Shown here one piece after another: positions 1 through 12,394 of a DNA stretch of 64,000 nucleotides. The position numbers and the translations under genes are program-made. Location of the stretch: NCBI GenBank assembly GCA_007844125.1, contig CM017572.1:40528379-40592378 (forward strand), written 5' to 3'. The DNA comes from Sinonovacula constricta (Eukaryota; Mollusca; Bivalvia; Cardiida; Solecurtidae). The notes below the pieces were generated by a model, which had not been told where the DNA came from, did no database searches, and saw only the letters and a list, made by a program, of their open reading frames with translations. Every line of letters begins with the position of its first letter. The first letter of the stretch is position 1.

Positions 1-180
1 TGGTAAGGCATGATTATCCATTTATGGGTTTCCCGTAACATTTTGCTAACATTTTTCACTCCATTTCTGTGGAATTCTCCAGTTGAAGGCCATAAGATGG
101 CAGATATGTAGACATACACGTATTTGTATTTTTTATCCAATGTTTTTGATAATCCCAACTTGTTTCTATCTGGTCCACAG

Positions 181-342
181 ACGAGGGACTCAAGAAGCAT
201 GATATCCTGGTACAGGCATACAACCAGGCAGTAGAGGTGCTCACCACGTCTAGTATCGAGACCATCCTGGTCCAACATAAACGCATCACTGACGAGGAGA
301 TCAAGGACCCACACATTATGGACATTATGATCAAAGGGGCAG
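181..342 (+). CDS. Exon of dsRBD-like gene (first visible)
   Basis: The exon opens after a TGGTCCACAG acceptor and closes at a GTCAGA donor, leaving one base for the next codon. It reads as a charged helical segment (DEGLKKHDILVQAYNQAVEV at the start). The antisense frame is also open here but is a shadow. No domain is recognised in this exon. Confidence 0.75.
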
Positions 343-3300
343 GTCAGATTATTTTTTTGTTTGTTTTTTAAATTTTCCAATCAATTGATCAATACCCTAG
401 GGCTCGTATTCATCAAGATTATTTTTATACCACCTTATAGCAGTTGCACCATCCAGCCGTTTGTCTGTCTTCCATCCATCCCATTTTTTTCTTTAATTAT
501 GGCTATCCAAGCTATTGATTCAGTGCATGTCCAGAGGCATGTATCATTTCCTCAAACTTAAGAAATTTCCCTTAAATACTTTAACATAAAGATTATTTGA
601 TTTGACATATTCATAAAAGACTTTTCTTAAACAAGTCACTTTTTCATTAAAAATCAGACCAGTGATAAGAAATGTTATTTGTTTAATGAATTCTTCTTAC
701 TTTGGTGATTTAGCCACTTGTATCATTAGAATTTGTAGTGAAAAAAAACCACATAATAATGACATAAGCTTTATGGAGTGACCGGCCGCAAAAGCTCAGG
801 TGGTAAAGCGTCCGCTTGCGGATCGGGAGGTTGTGGGTTCAAATCCAGGCCTGGTCAAACCAAAGACTTTAAAGTTGGTAGTAGTAGCTTCCCTCCTAAC
901 GCTCGGGGCTAAGGGAACAATATTACGACTGACTCGTCGGTGTCTGTATAATGGACCTGCCAGGCTCAGTCCCTAGTCGCCTCATAAGTGCCCCTGTGCT
1001 ATAATGATAGAAATGTCACTGCACAGGATCGGCAAAACTGCGGCAAATCCCAAATCCTTGATGGAGTCAACTGTTCTCATGCTAAAATTTACTATTTCCA
1101 GGTCGGCACCTGTACGAATCAAACAGCTCTGGTCTGCGACGATATAACTGTGATCTGAGTAAGCTGAAAGAACACAAGGTGGATGATTTGGTGATTATCG
1201 AGCATGGTACCTGGGCCAAGGATCGCATCCAGAATTCGTTCCACATCTTGCAGTTCAGCTGCACGCACAACGGCATGCTGCTCCAGTGGGAGACCAAGAC
1301 CGTGGAGAACATGTTCCAGTAAGTCACAGATTGTGTAGGGTGTATGAAGTTGTATATTTGTAAAAGGGTATATTTACGTGCAAAAATAGGGTGTATGAAG
1401 TTGTATATTTGTAAAAGGGTATATTTACGTGCAAAAATAGGGTGTATGAAGTTGTATATTTGTAAAAGGGTATATTTACATGCAAAAATAGGGTGTATGA
1501 AGTTGTATATTTGTAAAAGGATATATTTACGTGCAAAAATACATAAATAGGCACATTAAAAATCTTCTTCACAATAATTTTAAATGGAATGTGGTTTTTC
1601 AACCATGGTAAATCAAAACAGTCAAGAAAGGCATCTAGTAAGAAGTTAGATAGATAGAGAAATATGTATAAATTAGAAATGTTATATTTTTATGTCTGGT
1701 AAAGAGATGCACTCACCAAATCATGGATCTTAATTGGGAGCAGACTACTAGGGCTAGTTTTTTTGCTGCTAAATTCTTATTAATGTTTTCCAAGAATATT
1801 AATAAAATATAAAAAGAATTCTTTTTTGGAAATGAAACAAAAGTTGATAAAAGAAGACAGGACTTAAACAGCCTTCCTTATTTAAAAGAAATTTGATTTT
1901 TTTTTTGTCGGCCATGTAATTTCATTATAAATTAAAACAAGCAATGAACAAACGTGCAGTTTATAGGCATCCACATGTTATTGTCATAAATCAGGCAAAT
2001 GTTTCAGGAATGTACCATCACCTTATTGTAATTTAATTGGTGTTGATCTTGATCAACAGCTGCACAATGAACATACAGAAGCAGCCTGTGGGTTGGAGCT
2101 ACGGTAAAACGAAGATGATCGCAAGAAGCAAGGCTGCCACAGATGCCCTCTATAAACTGTATGAGACACAGCCAGTTATAACCGTAAGTGGCATTGTGGG
2201 TTGTTGTTTTTTGCGTGATTGTTTTAGGGGGAGGGGAGGTCACTCCAACAGCATTTATGGTCAAGTGACTTGAGACCTTCATTTACTTGCCTGGTATGTT
2301 GGATAGACAGTCAAGGAGAGCATGTTTGTGGTAGGATTTTTTAAACACAGCTGTGCTGCTTGGTTTTTTAAAATAAAGACACTTGCCTTGGGTCATCCTT
2401 CTAGTAAAGTAATCTTAAATATAATCTGTACAAAAATCATAAGTTATTAGCAAGTGATCCTAATTTCAAACTGTGTTTGGCTAAACACTCCAATGTTCCA
2501 CAATTTATTTCCCATTCTTTCTTCAGAAGTCAAACATTTACCAGTATCGCTCTCTTGCTAACATTCAAGCAAACATAAGGGTAGTTCCACAACTGATTGG
2601 TCTAGTGTCAGGATAATGTGACTGGGTGTTCATGCCAGGTATTCATGGCATGCTATGCACAATGAAGGCATCACTATATCTGCTTAAAGTGGACTGAGTC
2701 TCCAGATAACTCAAATACTGTTGTTGGGACGATAAACGCAATAAACAAGCTTTTATTGAAAATAACCATAATTGTCAAATGTTTATATACTAGCCGCAAT
2801 AGCTCAATTGGTAGAGCGTCGGCTTGCGGATTGTGAGGTCGCAGGTTCGAACCCTGGCCGGGTCAAACCAAAGACTTTAAAGTTGGTAGTAGTGGCTTCC
2901 CTCCTAACGCTTGGGGCTAATGGGACAGCATTACGCCTGACTTGTTGGTGTCAGTGTAATGGACCGGCCGGGTTCAGTCCCTCGGCGCCTCATAAGTGCC
3001 CCTGTGCTTTAATGATAGAAATATCGCTGCATAGTATGGACAAAAATGCCGGCAAACCCTATCCTTCCTAACTCACTTTCCTTTCACTTTAGATGACTAT
3101 AGTTGATGACTCCGACAAATGGGTCCCTTGGGAAACCATAAAGGCTGAAGCTGATAAGCTCAGACAGGAAGACGTAGGCGAGGAACCTGTCGTAAAGTGT
3201 GATGAAAAGGGCAACCCTCTCCCTGATATGTTTGTCATGAAGGCAGTCAAGGCACGTTTACAGGCATTCAACGATTCCGGACGCAAGAAGGAGATCACCA

Positions 3301-3689
3301 TCGGGCCAGGGATGGGAATCGTGGAGTATCGTGGACTCCGTAATCTTGTCAAGGATTTAGATCTGCGATTTGACGCGCGGCAACACAATGGTGAGCCATA
3401 TGCTGCATTCTACGCCAAGCGATCTTGGCAGGAAATTGTTGCAGTTTTAAGGGAGAATAATGGAAAGTATGGAAAATATGTCTTGCTACAGCAGTCCGAG
3501 TTACCCAAACATGATGATATTGAGTCGCTCATTATGAGAGAGGCACCTTCGGCTGTGGTAGCGAAGCAGGATAGAGAAGAAAATGAGAAGAAAGCTGCAG
3601 AAGGGGCTGGGAAACAAAATACAGAAGATGATGAAGAGCAGAAGATGGAGGGTGAAGAGGAACAAACGGTTGAGGAGGAGGATAACTAA
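181..3689 (+). CDS. dsRBD-like protein with acidic tail, 3' part of a multi-exon gene
   Basis: Four exons join without a frame break: 181-342, 1102-1318, 2060-2183 and 3093-3689, all with AG acceptors and GT donors, in phases 1, 2 and 0, ending at TAA 3687-3689. The upstream part of the gene is outside the window, so no start is seen. Exons 2-3 together encode a stretch resembling the C-terminal half of a double-stranded-RNA-binding domain: a strand ending in an F-x-C-x-M-x-I pattern, then GWSYGKTKMIARSKAATDAL, like the G-x-G-x-(S/T)-K-K-x-A-K-x-x-A-A-x-x-A-L signature. The last exon encodes about 150 mixed alpha/beta residues I do not recognise, then a Glu/Lys-rich acidic tail of about 40 residues. 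A dsRNA or RNP-binding role is inference from the dsRBD-like piece; no catalytic motif is visible. Codon use and exon continuity make the gene itself secure; its name is not. Confidence 0.8.
780..1060 (+). mobile_element. tRNA-derived SINE, family A copy 1, with 7-bp target duplication
   Basis: The head is tRNA-like with an A box (AGCTCAGGTGGTAAAGCG) and a B box (GGTTCAAATCC), followed by the family body with the landmarks CTCCTAACGCTCGGGGCTAA and ATGGACCTGCCAGGCTCAGT. ATGGAGT flanks it at 773-779 and 1061-1067. It lies in an intron of the dsRBD-like gene. It is not a functional tRNA. Confidence 0.9.
1102..1318 (+). CDS. Exon of dsRBD-like gene
   Basis: Acceptor TATTTCCAG, donor GTAAGT. Incoming phase 1, outgoing phase 2. 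It encodes a conserved-looking globular segment containing HGTWAKDRIQNSFHILQFSC and the first strands of the dsRBD-like unit, which is completed by the next exon. Confidence 0.8.
1337..1545. repeat. 51-bp tandem repeat, about 4 copies, intronic
   Basis: The unit starts GGGTGTATGAAGTTGTATAT and is nearly identical in four head-to-tail copies, beginning about 18 bases after the exon donor. The 51-bp period is a multiple of three, so it creates repetitive open frames on both strands; these are not genes. Confidence 0.95.
2060..2183 (+). CDS. Exon of dsRBD-like gene carrying the GKTK/A-AA-AL segment
   Basis: Acceptor GATCAACAG, donor GTAAGT, ending in phase 0. It encodes the last strand and final helix of the dsRBD-like unit (GWSYGKTKMIARSKAATDAL). 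The lysine pair and the small-residue helix match the RNA-binding face of the family by pattern; this was not checked by search. Confidence 0.8.
2545..2753 (+). mobile_element. SINE family B, 5'-truncated copy
   Basis: Only the body and tail are present: GTAGTTCCACAACTGATTGG, GTCAGGATAATGTGACTGGG and the family terminus GGGACGATAAACGCAATAAA. Matches copies at 4.8, 22.4, 27.6, 43.4 and 47.0 kb. Confidence 0.85.
2792..3064 (+). mobile_element. tRNA-derived SINE, family A copy 2, adjacent to a splice acceptor
   Basis: Full head with A box (AGCTCAATTGGTAGAGCGTC) and B box (AGGTTCGAACC), then the family A body. It ends about 28 bases before the acceptor of the terminal coding exon at 3093, so little of the original intron 3' end remains between them. 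Confidence 0.9.
3093..3689 (+). CDS. Terminal coding exon, acidic C-terminus
   Basis: Acceptor TTTCACTTTAG in phase 0, so the ATG at 3093 is an internal codon and not a start. 198 codons then TAA. The first three quarters are ordinary globular sequence containing KKEITIGPGMGIVEYRGLRN; the last 40 or so residues are dominated by Glu, Asp and Lys and look disordered. The open frame on the opposite strand is a shadow. Confidence 0.85.
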   Translation: MTIVDDSDKWVPWETIKAEADKLRQEDVGEEPVVKCDEKGNPLPDMFVMKAVKARLQAFNDSGRKKEITIGPGMGIVEYRGLRNLVKDLDLRFDARQHNGEPYAAFYAKRSWQEIVAVLRENNGKYGKYVLLQQSELPKHDDIESLIMREAPSAVVAKQDREENEKKAAEGAGKQNTEDDEEQKMEGEEEQTVEEEDN

Positions 3690-4560
3690 GACAATGTGGC
3701 TTATTGGTGGGCATTCATTGCATTGAGAGTTGCATTCTGTATGAAGGGGTACAAAAAATATGACATTATGTGTTTGGAGATAAACTTTTTAAATAGATCA
3801 ATTGGAAATAACTGACACACACGTTTAAGAATAGATACTAGGACATGATTAGCTCTGAATTGTAAATGCTTTGTAGAAATTTTGAATTCTTTAAAAAGAA
3901 AACAACGATTAGCTCTTTTGCACAGAGATATAATGTCTTTGACAATATTGTTCTCTAGACTGGGGTTTCTGTTTTAAGTGTAAATATATCATAAGATCTA
4001 GAAACTGATGTAATTGTTTTAATTATTCAAGAAAACGGAAGTTTATTGTTTTAATTATTCAAGAAAACGGAAGTTTATTTGATAGAAATTTTAAATTAAA
4101 ATTCGGTAACCAAGATGTTGACATAGATCACTCCGCTGTGAAGACTTAAATACATTGTGATCATATCACTATGATTAGAATACACATTGTTATAGTCACT
4201 CATGTTTCCTGCTCTTTTTTATTCTTTTGAGGATTTTTATTGTAGTTATTATTTATTGTTTTATGGACAAGATGTGAATGATATGATTTCTTTCATAAAT
4301 AGATAATAACCGAATGTTATATAAAACGAGCCATATACAATAAAAAATTATGATTTTTCTTATGTTTAAATTTCAACTGATGTCTAATGACTTATTATTT
4401 GTTTATTATTTGTTTATGCTGATCAGTTTTATTCTTTTCATTGGTAATATATAATTGTTTGTGTATTTGCGCTTGGCTTTTTGTATTGTGTTCGTGTGTA
4501 TCTAGATGGAACACGGTTGTTTTCATAAAAGATGAAATAAATTCTTCTCCTCGATAAAAG
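3690..4560 (+). other. 3'UTR of the dsRBD-like gene with two poly(A) signals
   Basis: AT-rich non-coding sequence follows the stop. AATAAA occurs at 4339-4344, followed by a GT-rich stretch at 4450-4500, and again at 4536-4541, followed by TTGTCATATACTTGTGTATG. Either could be the transcript end. A 32-bp unit is duplicated in tandem at about 4014-4079. Confidence 0.6.
4014..4079. repeat. 32-bp perfect tandem duplication
   Basis: Two adjacent copies of a unit containing TTTTAATTATTCAAGAAAAC occur in the 3'UTR with no mismatch visible. Confidence 0.9.
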
Positions 4561-4820
4561 TTGTCATATACTTGTGTATGGTTAAATAATTTCTTTGTCG
4601 ATATATAAATGTTTTTTTATATATAAATGCTATAATCATATCTCCTGTTATGAATGTTTGGGAATTCAACATGAAAATAAAATTGATGTAGACTATGAAG
4701 AAGAATTGGTTATAAGTATATGTTATATAAGATAATAATATAAACGTGCTTATTTCTTGAAAGATATGGCCTACCTGCAAAAAATAACTTAAAAAAACAC
4801 ACCAGGAAACAATAATTGGA

Positions 4821-5096
4821 CCAGGTACGGGAGGCCCCGGGTTCAATCCCGAGTAACGACATACCAAAGTCGTTAAGATGGTATTGGTATAGCTCCCTTG
4901 CTTACGCTCAAGCTATTATAAGGGCAGTTCGACGACTGGTTGGCCCGGTGTCAGAATAATGTGACTGGGTGTAGTATCATGCCAGGTGTTCACGGCATGC
5001 TATACACAGTGAAGGAAGCACATTATCTGCTCCCAGGTGGACACCGTTCAGATAACTGAAATACTGTTGGTGGGACGATAAACCCAATAAACATAA
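4821..5096 (+). mobile_element. SINE family B copy
   Basis: Starts in the second half of the tRNA-like head (GGTACGGGAGGCCCCGGGTT) and continues through the complete family B body to GGGACGATAAACCCAATAAA. Confidence 0.88.
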
Positions 5097-5099
5097 ACA

Positions 5100-6100
5100 A
5101 TACTCGGGTATGGTTTCTTCGTGTTCAATTAAATTATGTGAGTACATTACATTTAAGTTTAATGATTCTTAAAAATCATCTTGTAAGAAACAGTCCATTG
5201 TTACAAAAGATCCTAAGTTACATTACTACAGGTTAGACATTTCATTGAAATTATCATACAATAGTAATATGTCACTACTCATGGTAACAAAGGAAAAAAT
5301 CGCTGCAATGGTTTTGTGAAAATGTAGCACCCTTTCCGATTGCATTTAAACAATCGTAATTTTATAAAGAAAAGATCCAAAATAATTAAGAATAACAAAC
5401 ATCCAGTTAATATGTTGATACATTTATAAGCAAAGGTACATACACTATCACAATCCTAGCGTTATTATACAATTTGCTAAGTTCGTGTGTATATAAGAAA
5501 AGGCATGCCTAAAATTAAGGTAACAGTGCAACCTATTGTATTTTTATAATAGAAACAGGTATACGTGTAATCATAATCGAGTATAAAACAATTTAACCAT
5601 GCAAGAACAATTTCCGCCTCTACTTCCCGGATATACTGTGGAAATGGTCGATTTCCCTTGTGAGTCATTTCCTGGTATTTTTAAGCTTACAAACTTGACC
5701 TATGACCCACACAACAGTAGGAGTTTGTTTTTTAACACGGAAGTACACAAAAAAGTCTTAAGTTTTCAAAATATTTTCTAAACCACGTATTTAATACTCC
5801 ATCTGATACAACATTTTATATTTCCAGGAACGACGCCATAAATATCACGCGTCCATGTTTTATTACAGGAATTATATTGACATATTATGAAGAAACCTTT
5901 TGAAAGTTTCTTTTTAAATACAGATCTGTAATAATGCTTAGGCATTTATTTGTTATCTTATTAGTTTTAATACATAACAGTGATTTAATGTCTGTGATAA
6001 TATATTTTAGATCTTTAGTATAGTATATAACAAGAACAGTATCAATAGATAAAATCTTTGACCACAAAATATTGGAAAGTTATGAGTCAAATCAAATGAC
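5100..6100. other. No gene seen
   Basis: AT-rich single-copy-looking sequence. A 60-codon open frame at 5599-5781 has no splice context or recognisable protein features and is not called. Confidence 0.5.
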
Positions 6101-6109
6101 CACCATGAT

Positions 6110-6575
6110 TTCCTTGGCATAAAATACAAGCAGATATTGTCAACAATAAAAGAATAGGTCATGCCTTAATCTCCATGGCATACAATACAAAATACAAGCA
6201 GATATCGTCAACAATAAAAGGATAGGTCATGTCTTAATCTCCATGACATACAATATAAAATACAAGCAGATATCGTCAACAATAAAAGAATAGGTCATAT
6301 CTTAACCTCCATGACATACAATATAAAATACACGCAGATATCGTCAACAATAAAAGAATAGGTTATATCTTAACCTCCATGACATAATTACCAAATACAA
6401 GCAGATATCGTCAACAATAAAAGAATAGGTTATATCTTAATCTCCATGACATACAGTACAAAATACAAGCAGATGTCGCCAACAACAAAATATGTCATAT
6501 CTTAACCTCCATGACATACAATACAAAATGCAAGTAGATATCGTCAACAATATAAGAATAGGTCACATTTCTCGA
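6110..6575. repeat. 68-bp tandem repeat, about 7 copies
   Basis: The unit contains ATACAAGCAGATATCGTCAA and CTTAATCTCCATGACATACA. Copies differ by point changes, and one has a short replacement of the ACATACAATA segment. Confidence 0.93.
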
Positions 6576-6579
6576 TGAC

Positions 6580-9500
6580 ATACGGAGCTCGCCATATGCC
6601 GAACTGTGAAAAGCGAGAGTAAATAAAAACAATTCGGTCGGAGTAATTAGATGGAACCACATTAAGTTTTTCCAATCGCGCCACTATCAAGCAAATCAGT
6701 GAAATGTTTATGACTAACCTACACATTCAAGCGAAGAAAGGGCCGTTGACCTTTATATGGCTTATATCTGCTTCAAGGTGGCCGTGGGATATAAGGCTGG
6801 TACGTTCGTTTTCATGAATATTTATAGCAAACAGTGGCCAAATGAAAATGCACGTTATATCGAAGCTACTCTTTAAACGACGATAAAAATAAACTGTATT
6901 TGTCAGTTTCAATATGGCCGCAAAAACCTGTTACCAATCGGAAAGCATCGGATAATTAACGAATCATCTCTAGGATGTATGATGGGAAAATTATATTCAT
7001 GAGAACGAAGTTTTCCTTGCAAATTTACCCACGGTAGGCCTATATATCATCGTCCGATACCAACGCTCGACTATTCCATTTTACAACATTCATAGACCGT
7101 TAGATCATAGATAAATTTTCTGTCGTCTTATAGAACTGATTAGAACAAGAATTGGCCAACCATAATTCTGCTTACAAAATTCATGTTCTTCATCGTGGAG
7201 ACTTAAAGTATAACAATGACGTCGCCATTTTGACAAATCTGTCGAAACAACGAAAGAAGTATTATCATTGGACTGAAATCTTCATCGGACTATGAAGCGA
7301 CCAATGAAATAGCATTACCAGAAACGGCGAAATATGAGGTAAATATCCTACGGGCGATGAATGGAGGGTAACGGAATGGATCGGTCGTGGGTGTCCGACG
7401 ATGGGTATATATGTATGTAGTGATAACGGAATATTTACCGTGAGTTCCGACGATGCATGGCTAAAATTATAGAAAAGTTATAACGCTTTTTCATTTCAGT
7501 ATTTAAATCTACACTTCATGTTGGCTTTATTCAATTTTATTGTTATTAGTACACCTGTTATTTCCATCACCTCTGACATTAGATATATAAAGCTCTGTGT
7601 GATAAAATATGCTTTATCAAACACCAGTGTGATTAACCCGGAATGCGCATTCGGACAGACTTGTTTTTAATGCATAAATTCCAAACCGCATTTGAAGGTC
7701 CAAACGTCGTCCAATCGTATTAATAAATTCTAGGATTCTAAGGGACGCAACAGCTTGTGATAAAATTCTGTTGGCTCGAAGGATTAAATCCCCTTGATAT
7801 TTTTTTTTTCGTGACATATGACGTCATAAAGGGTGACGTAAATTTCTTCGAAAACTACACGCATTTATCGTCTCTAGTCTTAGGCGCAGTAGAACTTGGC
7901 TTTGTTCAAGGCAAACTTGTACATTTTAGATTTGACATTGTGTGATGATAGGATGTGCAGTTGCATAAGCTTTTCCGTCCATTTCGGTCGCGGAGGTCAG
8001 TGTAAAATGAGACTCAATCCAATGGTCCTGCGAAAATTGAATCTGACGACTCTTTACCCCACCCATCCATGATTTAGTTTTAGTTTGAAGACATGATGAT
8101 GCGCCTTCTATGATGTTTTAGTGACTTTGGCTACAAGTAAGTAAAACTTAATTCACGTTTCTTACGGACCTTATTTCAGGAAGGATAAGCATTGTTTTGT
8201 CTTCTGAATAATTAAGATCGTTTGCAATAATAGCACCCACACTCGAAGAAAATCGAGCAAGCCTCGCGACTTAGATTAGTCCCGGCATGGTGTATTAACA
8301 TTTCCTTAACTTACCTAGTATCTTTTTTTTTAAAAATCGGCGAACAGGTCTTGTATAACTTATAGTTCGCTGAATGTTTAGTTTTATTTTACTATTTATA
8401 CTATCCAAGGTTAATTTGACAAGTGTTTATTTTCCTTTTTTAAAGCTTTTCTTTAAAATAGTGTCTCCTGTTGTTCCCAGTTACTAATTTTCAGCAAAAG
8501 CTTACAAAATAATGCTTAAATAGATCTACCCCAATTATATTCGAAACATTCGGTGTATTAGTAATAGATTAAAATGTCAATATTTATGTCAGAATAAGAA
8601 GGCTAAGAAATGAGACATATTATCATAATATCAACATAGATAAAAAATGAATTCTAATGATTACATTCTTAACTGACTATTTTTCGGTTGGACTTTTTCG
8701 AATCTGTACACATTATATGTTATTATTACCATTTTCTATCGACTGTCTTTAATAGGTACAGTTTATGTAAATGTAAGTCGCTCGTCGTGCGCTCAGTCAT
8801 TGTAGAGGGGCCTATATACATGTATTTAGAAGGGTAGCCATCCATAACCCATAATGAGACAGGGTTAAGGTAAATAACCGAGGTAAATTTGATCGCTGAA
8901 CTTCGGAGCTGTTCGTAAAATTTCGTCGACTGCGAGCTCTAAAGTATGTTTCCCAAGATAACATAATATTGTTAGATATATTGGGCTGTCATGCTTTTTG
9001 TGTATATAGTCTTTATATTGCAAAAAGAAAAATAGATACATATATTATCAAATGGCCAACATCGTCTTGTCAGGCGGTATTTTTTTTCCGAAGATCACAA
9101 AAGAGGGTTACACAGTGAGTTAATGTGTCGAACGATTTCCCCCGAACAATGACGATAATTACCGAACACTTCACAGATGTCAGGCATAGCTTATGCCTTT
9201 TGTGGGTATTAGGTATCGGAGGTTTTACACGGATTTCCACTGACCTGAAGTAACCGGATCCTTAAGCGATCAATAACGACTACAGACCGCAATCGGGACA
9301 TAAATATGCACTGGAAGTGATCAAGTCATTCTCACCTGCGATCTCAATTGTCTTACCTTGTTTACAAAACGTAGTAGACAGAAAGTCGATGTGGTTCGTG
9401 TAATCCCGGATTTATACTATTACAACGGGTACTAATTGTGAACTGGTACTTTGTACGGGCTATTGTTGAATCGGGTAAGTGCACTTCCATTATAGACATA

Positions 9501-9660
9501 TTGTTTATAAAATGCATTTGTTTTCATATTTGAATCACCAGTATTTGTGTTACATTAAATATTGTAATGTTATAGCTGTTCTTGCAGATAATGTCGAGAT
9601 CAACGGACTAAGCCTAGATATAAATCACACTTCATATCGCACAATTCTTAACCAAACCAT
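6580..9660. other. No gene seen
   Basis: About 3 kb of AT-rich sequence without an exon I can support, tandem array or SINE. Short open frames at 6544-6912, 7617-7945 and 9479-9682 lack coding signs. Confidence 0.5.
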
Positions 9661-9669
9661 ATTCTTACA

Positions 9670-9812
9670 AGGGTGGAGATGATAGTGGTATTAACGGTAG
9701 TGGTGGTGATGATGGTGCTGGTGATGGATGGTGGTGATGATGAAGATGATTGTGGTGGTGGTAATGATGATTGTAGTGGCGGTGATAAGGATGATGATGG
9801 TGATGCTGCCCT
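9670..9812. repeat. Imperfect GGT/GAT trinucleotide tract
   Basis: Mixed GGT and GAT triplets give open frames rich in Gly/Asp/Val on the plus strand and His/Thr/Ile on the minus strand; low complexity rather than a gene. Confidence 0.85.
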
Positions 9813-9984
9813 TCTTACCACAGTTTTTATGACAACTGCTGCATGCGTTCACCACTCCAGATGTAACGACACTGTGAGTAGTTGTAATGGCATGACGTGC
9901 TTTTGCGAGGTGCGGGAAACCAGGCCACGACAATAGAAAGTTAAAATTTTATAGAATAGCTATATTCATTATACACAGCACCTT

Positions 9985-10500
9985 TAAAAGTAGGTCCACG
10001 ACTGGTTGACTTCTTATCAGGATTATATGACAGTATGTGGACTCATGTTTTGTTTTGCACGGCATGCCGTACATGTTTAAGGCAGCCCTATACCTGCTTC
10101 ATGTGGACAAGGTTTCCAATTACTAAAAATTTGTTGGTGGGACAATACACACAATAAGCAAATATGTTTTCACGACAGGGCATCATAGTAACGGGTTGGT
10201 GGGACGATGCACCTAACGAACAGATGTGTTTTCACGACATGCAAGCAAGTAAAGGCTTCATTTATCTGTCTAAGTGGAAAACGATTCCATATAACTTAAA
10301 TATTGTTTGTGGAACTACCTACCAAGCAGACATGTAATCCAAATAACGGCCTTCGTTTATCTGCTTTAAGTTGCAAAGTCGCCGAGTAATCAAAATAATG
10401 TCTGTAGGACGTTTCACCCAACAAACACGGAATATTTAACGACATGCAATCGCAGTACGCGCATCATTAATCTGGTTCACGTAAATACCGTTGTAAATCA
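9985..10500 (+). mobile_element. Degenerate chain of SINE family B tails
   Basis: A decayed family B body (GGTCCACGACTGGTTGAC, later GTTGGTGGGACAATACACAC) is followed by two or three further weaker repeats of the same tail region: GGGTTGGTGGGACGATGCAC, then TTTATCTGTCTAAGTGG, then GTAGGACGTTTCACCCAACA. Order and orientation are the same each time. Confidence 0.65.
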
Positions 10501-11400
10501 CGACAATGTCGTTCATTGGACTTAAGAATTTAGACAAAGAAAGTGGGTGTGAATCAGTTGCTCCAATATATTTATTTTCAATATATTTATTTTTTTACAG
10601 TTGACAAGTAATTATAAGGCACATCTTTCTCAACTCATTGTATTAACCGACGTCATGCAGTATCACATGTCGCGTGAAATAAAAGTTCTTTAAAAGATGT
10701 ATGAAAGTACAAACTTCATGTTTTATTTCGCGGTTTCGTGCTTTGCCTCGTTTCATCTCGTTTTAAGCGCAGCAGAGCGGTACAATTCTGATCTTTAAAA
10801 CGACGTCCATCTTTTTAGAGATATTGGCGGAGAAAGAGTCCTGACCATTTTCTGGCTAGAACACACCGCAGGATGGAAACACAAGTTTGTTATAACAATT
10901 GGCAGGATAAGGTGAATTCAGCATTTATATATGACACATCATGTATTGACACAAGCTGTTACACGAACAGAACAAAGACTGATATACGTAAATCGTTGAG
11001 CACATATGCAGTCATAGCAGATTACTTGTCGTAATTGACTAATTATTCGTTTTAAGGGCGTGTCAACCGAAACATGCACGTTCTTATATACACGATTTGT
11101 TTCTGTCACTATATTTATACAACTGATCGGTTTACATGTTAAGGGTGTATATCGATTTTCATAGTATATATTTTTGTGACATATAGTTATATTCCGGTCC
11201 GGGAGTAAATTAATGATTATAATAATTAGTTTCTGACATTATTTACTGTTCACATGACACAAAAACAACAACATTTAGTTACTGATTAACGGGACAACGT
11301 TCTGACCAAAAAAGGATGAGTCGGGAATGCAGGGAAGTCAAGGTTTATAAAATTAAGAATTGCCAATTAATTTTATTACGGAGCTGCTATTGAGACTTTA
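10500..11400. other. No gene seen
   Basis: AT-rich sequence; nothing coding or repetitive stands out. Confidence 0.5.
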
Positions 11401-11407
11401 TTTGATA

Positions 11408-11417
11408 TAATAATATA

Positions 11418-11482
<65 letters not shown>
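11408..11482. repeat. (AAT)n microsatellite
   Basis: About 75 bases of near-perfect AAT repeat, followed by interrupted ATA/ACA triplets up to about 11525. Confidence 0.97.
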
Positions 11483-11485
<3 letters not shown>

Positions 11486-12394
11486 TAATAATTATAACAA
11501 TTACAATAATAACAACAACAACAATGAAGAGAAAGTCATTAGTCACATACATATATTAATACATATGATTGTTTATTAACTGAATCCTTCGACAACAATG
11601 CGAATACAATCATAATCAGATGTCAGCCTGAAATACTGCTATTATTGTCGCATTGGTTAAACGCAGACAGACAAACAGACCTGGACACGTCTGTTTGTCA
11701 TTTGATATAATATTTTAAGTTTTAAAATTAGACGTTTTGCTAATATATATTATTGCTGAGTCTATAAACATGGCATAAGAACTAAAATGTGCCTTCTAAA
11801 CGCTTTATGGCTGTATTCATTGTTAACCAAATCGATGAAATATGAATGTGACATTGTGCGAACGATAATTTAATATCGACTTTTGTAAATAAAGCACATG
11901 TTTACAAGTTTTTAATTAATTTGTTATTTGCCTTAACATAGACCTTAGCTTTGTAAAGGGAACAATGACTGTAAAACCCTATATGTTTACAATAATAATA
12001 ATGAACACACCAATGTAAAATGTGAAATTCAACTTCCACAAATCGATTTCTTCCATTGAAACAGGTTTACACATTATGGTTGGAATAATTATAATTTAAA
12101 TATGCACGACATTGTCTATTCCATCGCGAAAAATGAATACCAGTTCCAAATGACGGATTATAGGCGGTATACACATGCAATATCGATTTTATAATTTATG
12201 CCAATACGTGTTTTAATTACATTTGTAAGCCTGTAAGCACATTGTCCAATAATTTGCCCGTAGCCTGTTTAATATAGTATCGTAAAGGATTTAACAGATG
12301 CGCTGCAAAGCCGACGAATGAACTCTCTTTTGTGTTTGTTTTTGTTCCATCGCACAATCACAATCATGTCCATATTGGCGACGTCACAGTACCC

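Noticed and set aside
1324..1602. Repetitive 92- and 68-codon open frames
   Set aside because: They come from the 51-bp tandem repeat inside an intron.
2793..2866. tRNA gene (A and B boxes present)
   Set aside because: This sequence and those at about 780, 18601, 25460, 28772, 27601 and 32247 continue into shared SINE bodies and have imperfect cloverleaf arms.
3093..3095. ATG at 3093 as a gene start
   Set aside because: It follows a strong acceptor in the phase left by the previous exon, so it is an internal methionine.
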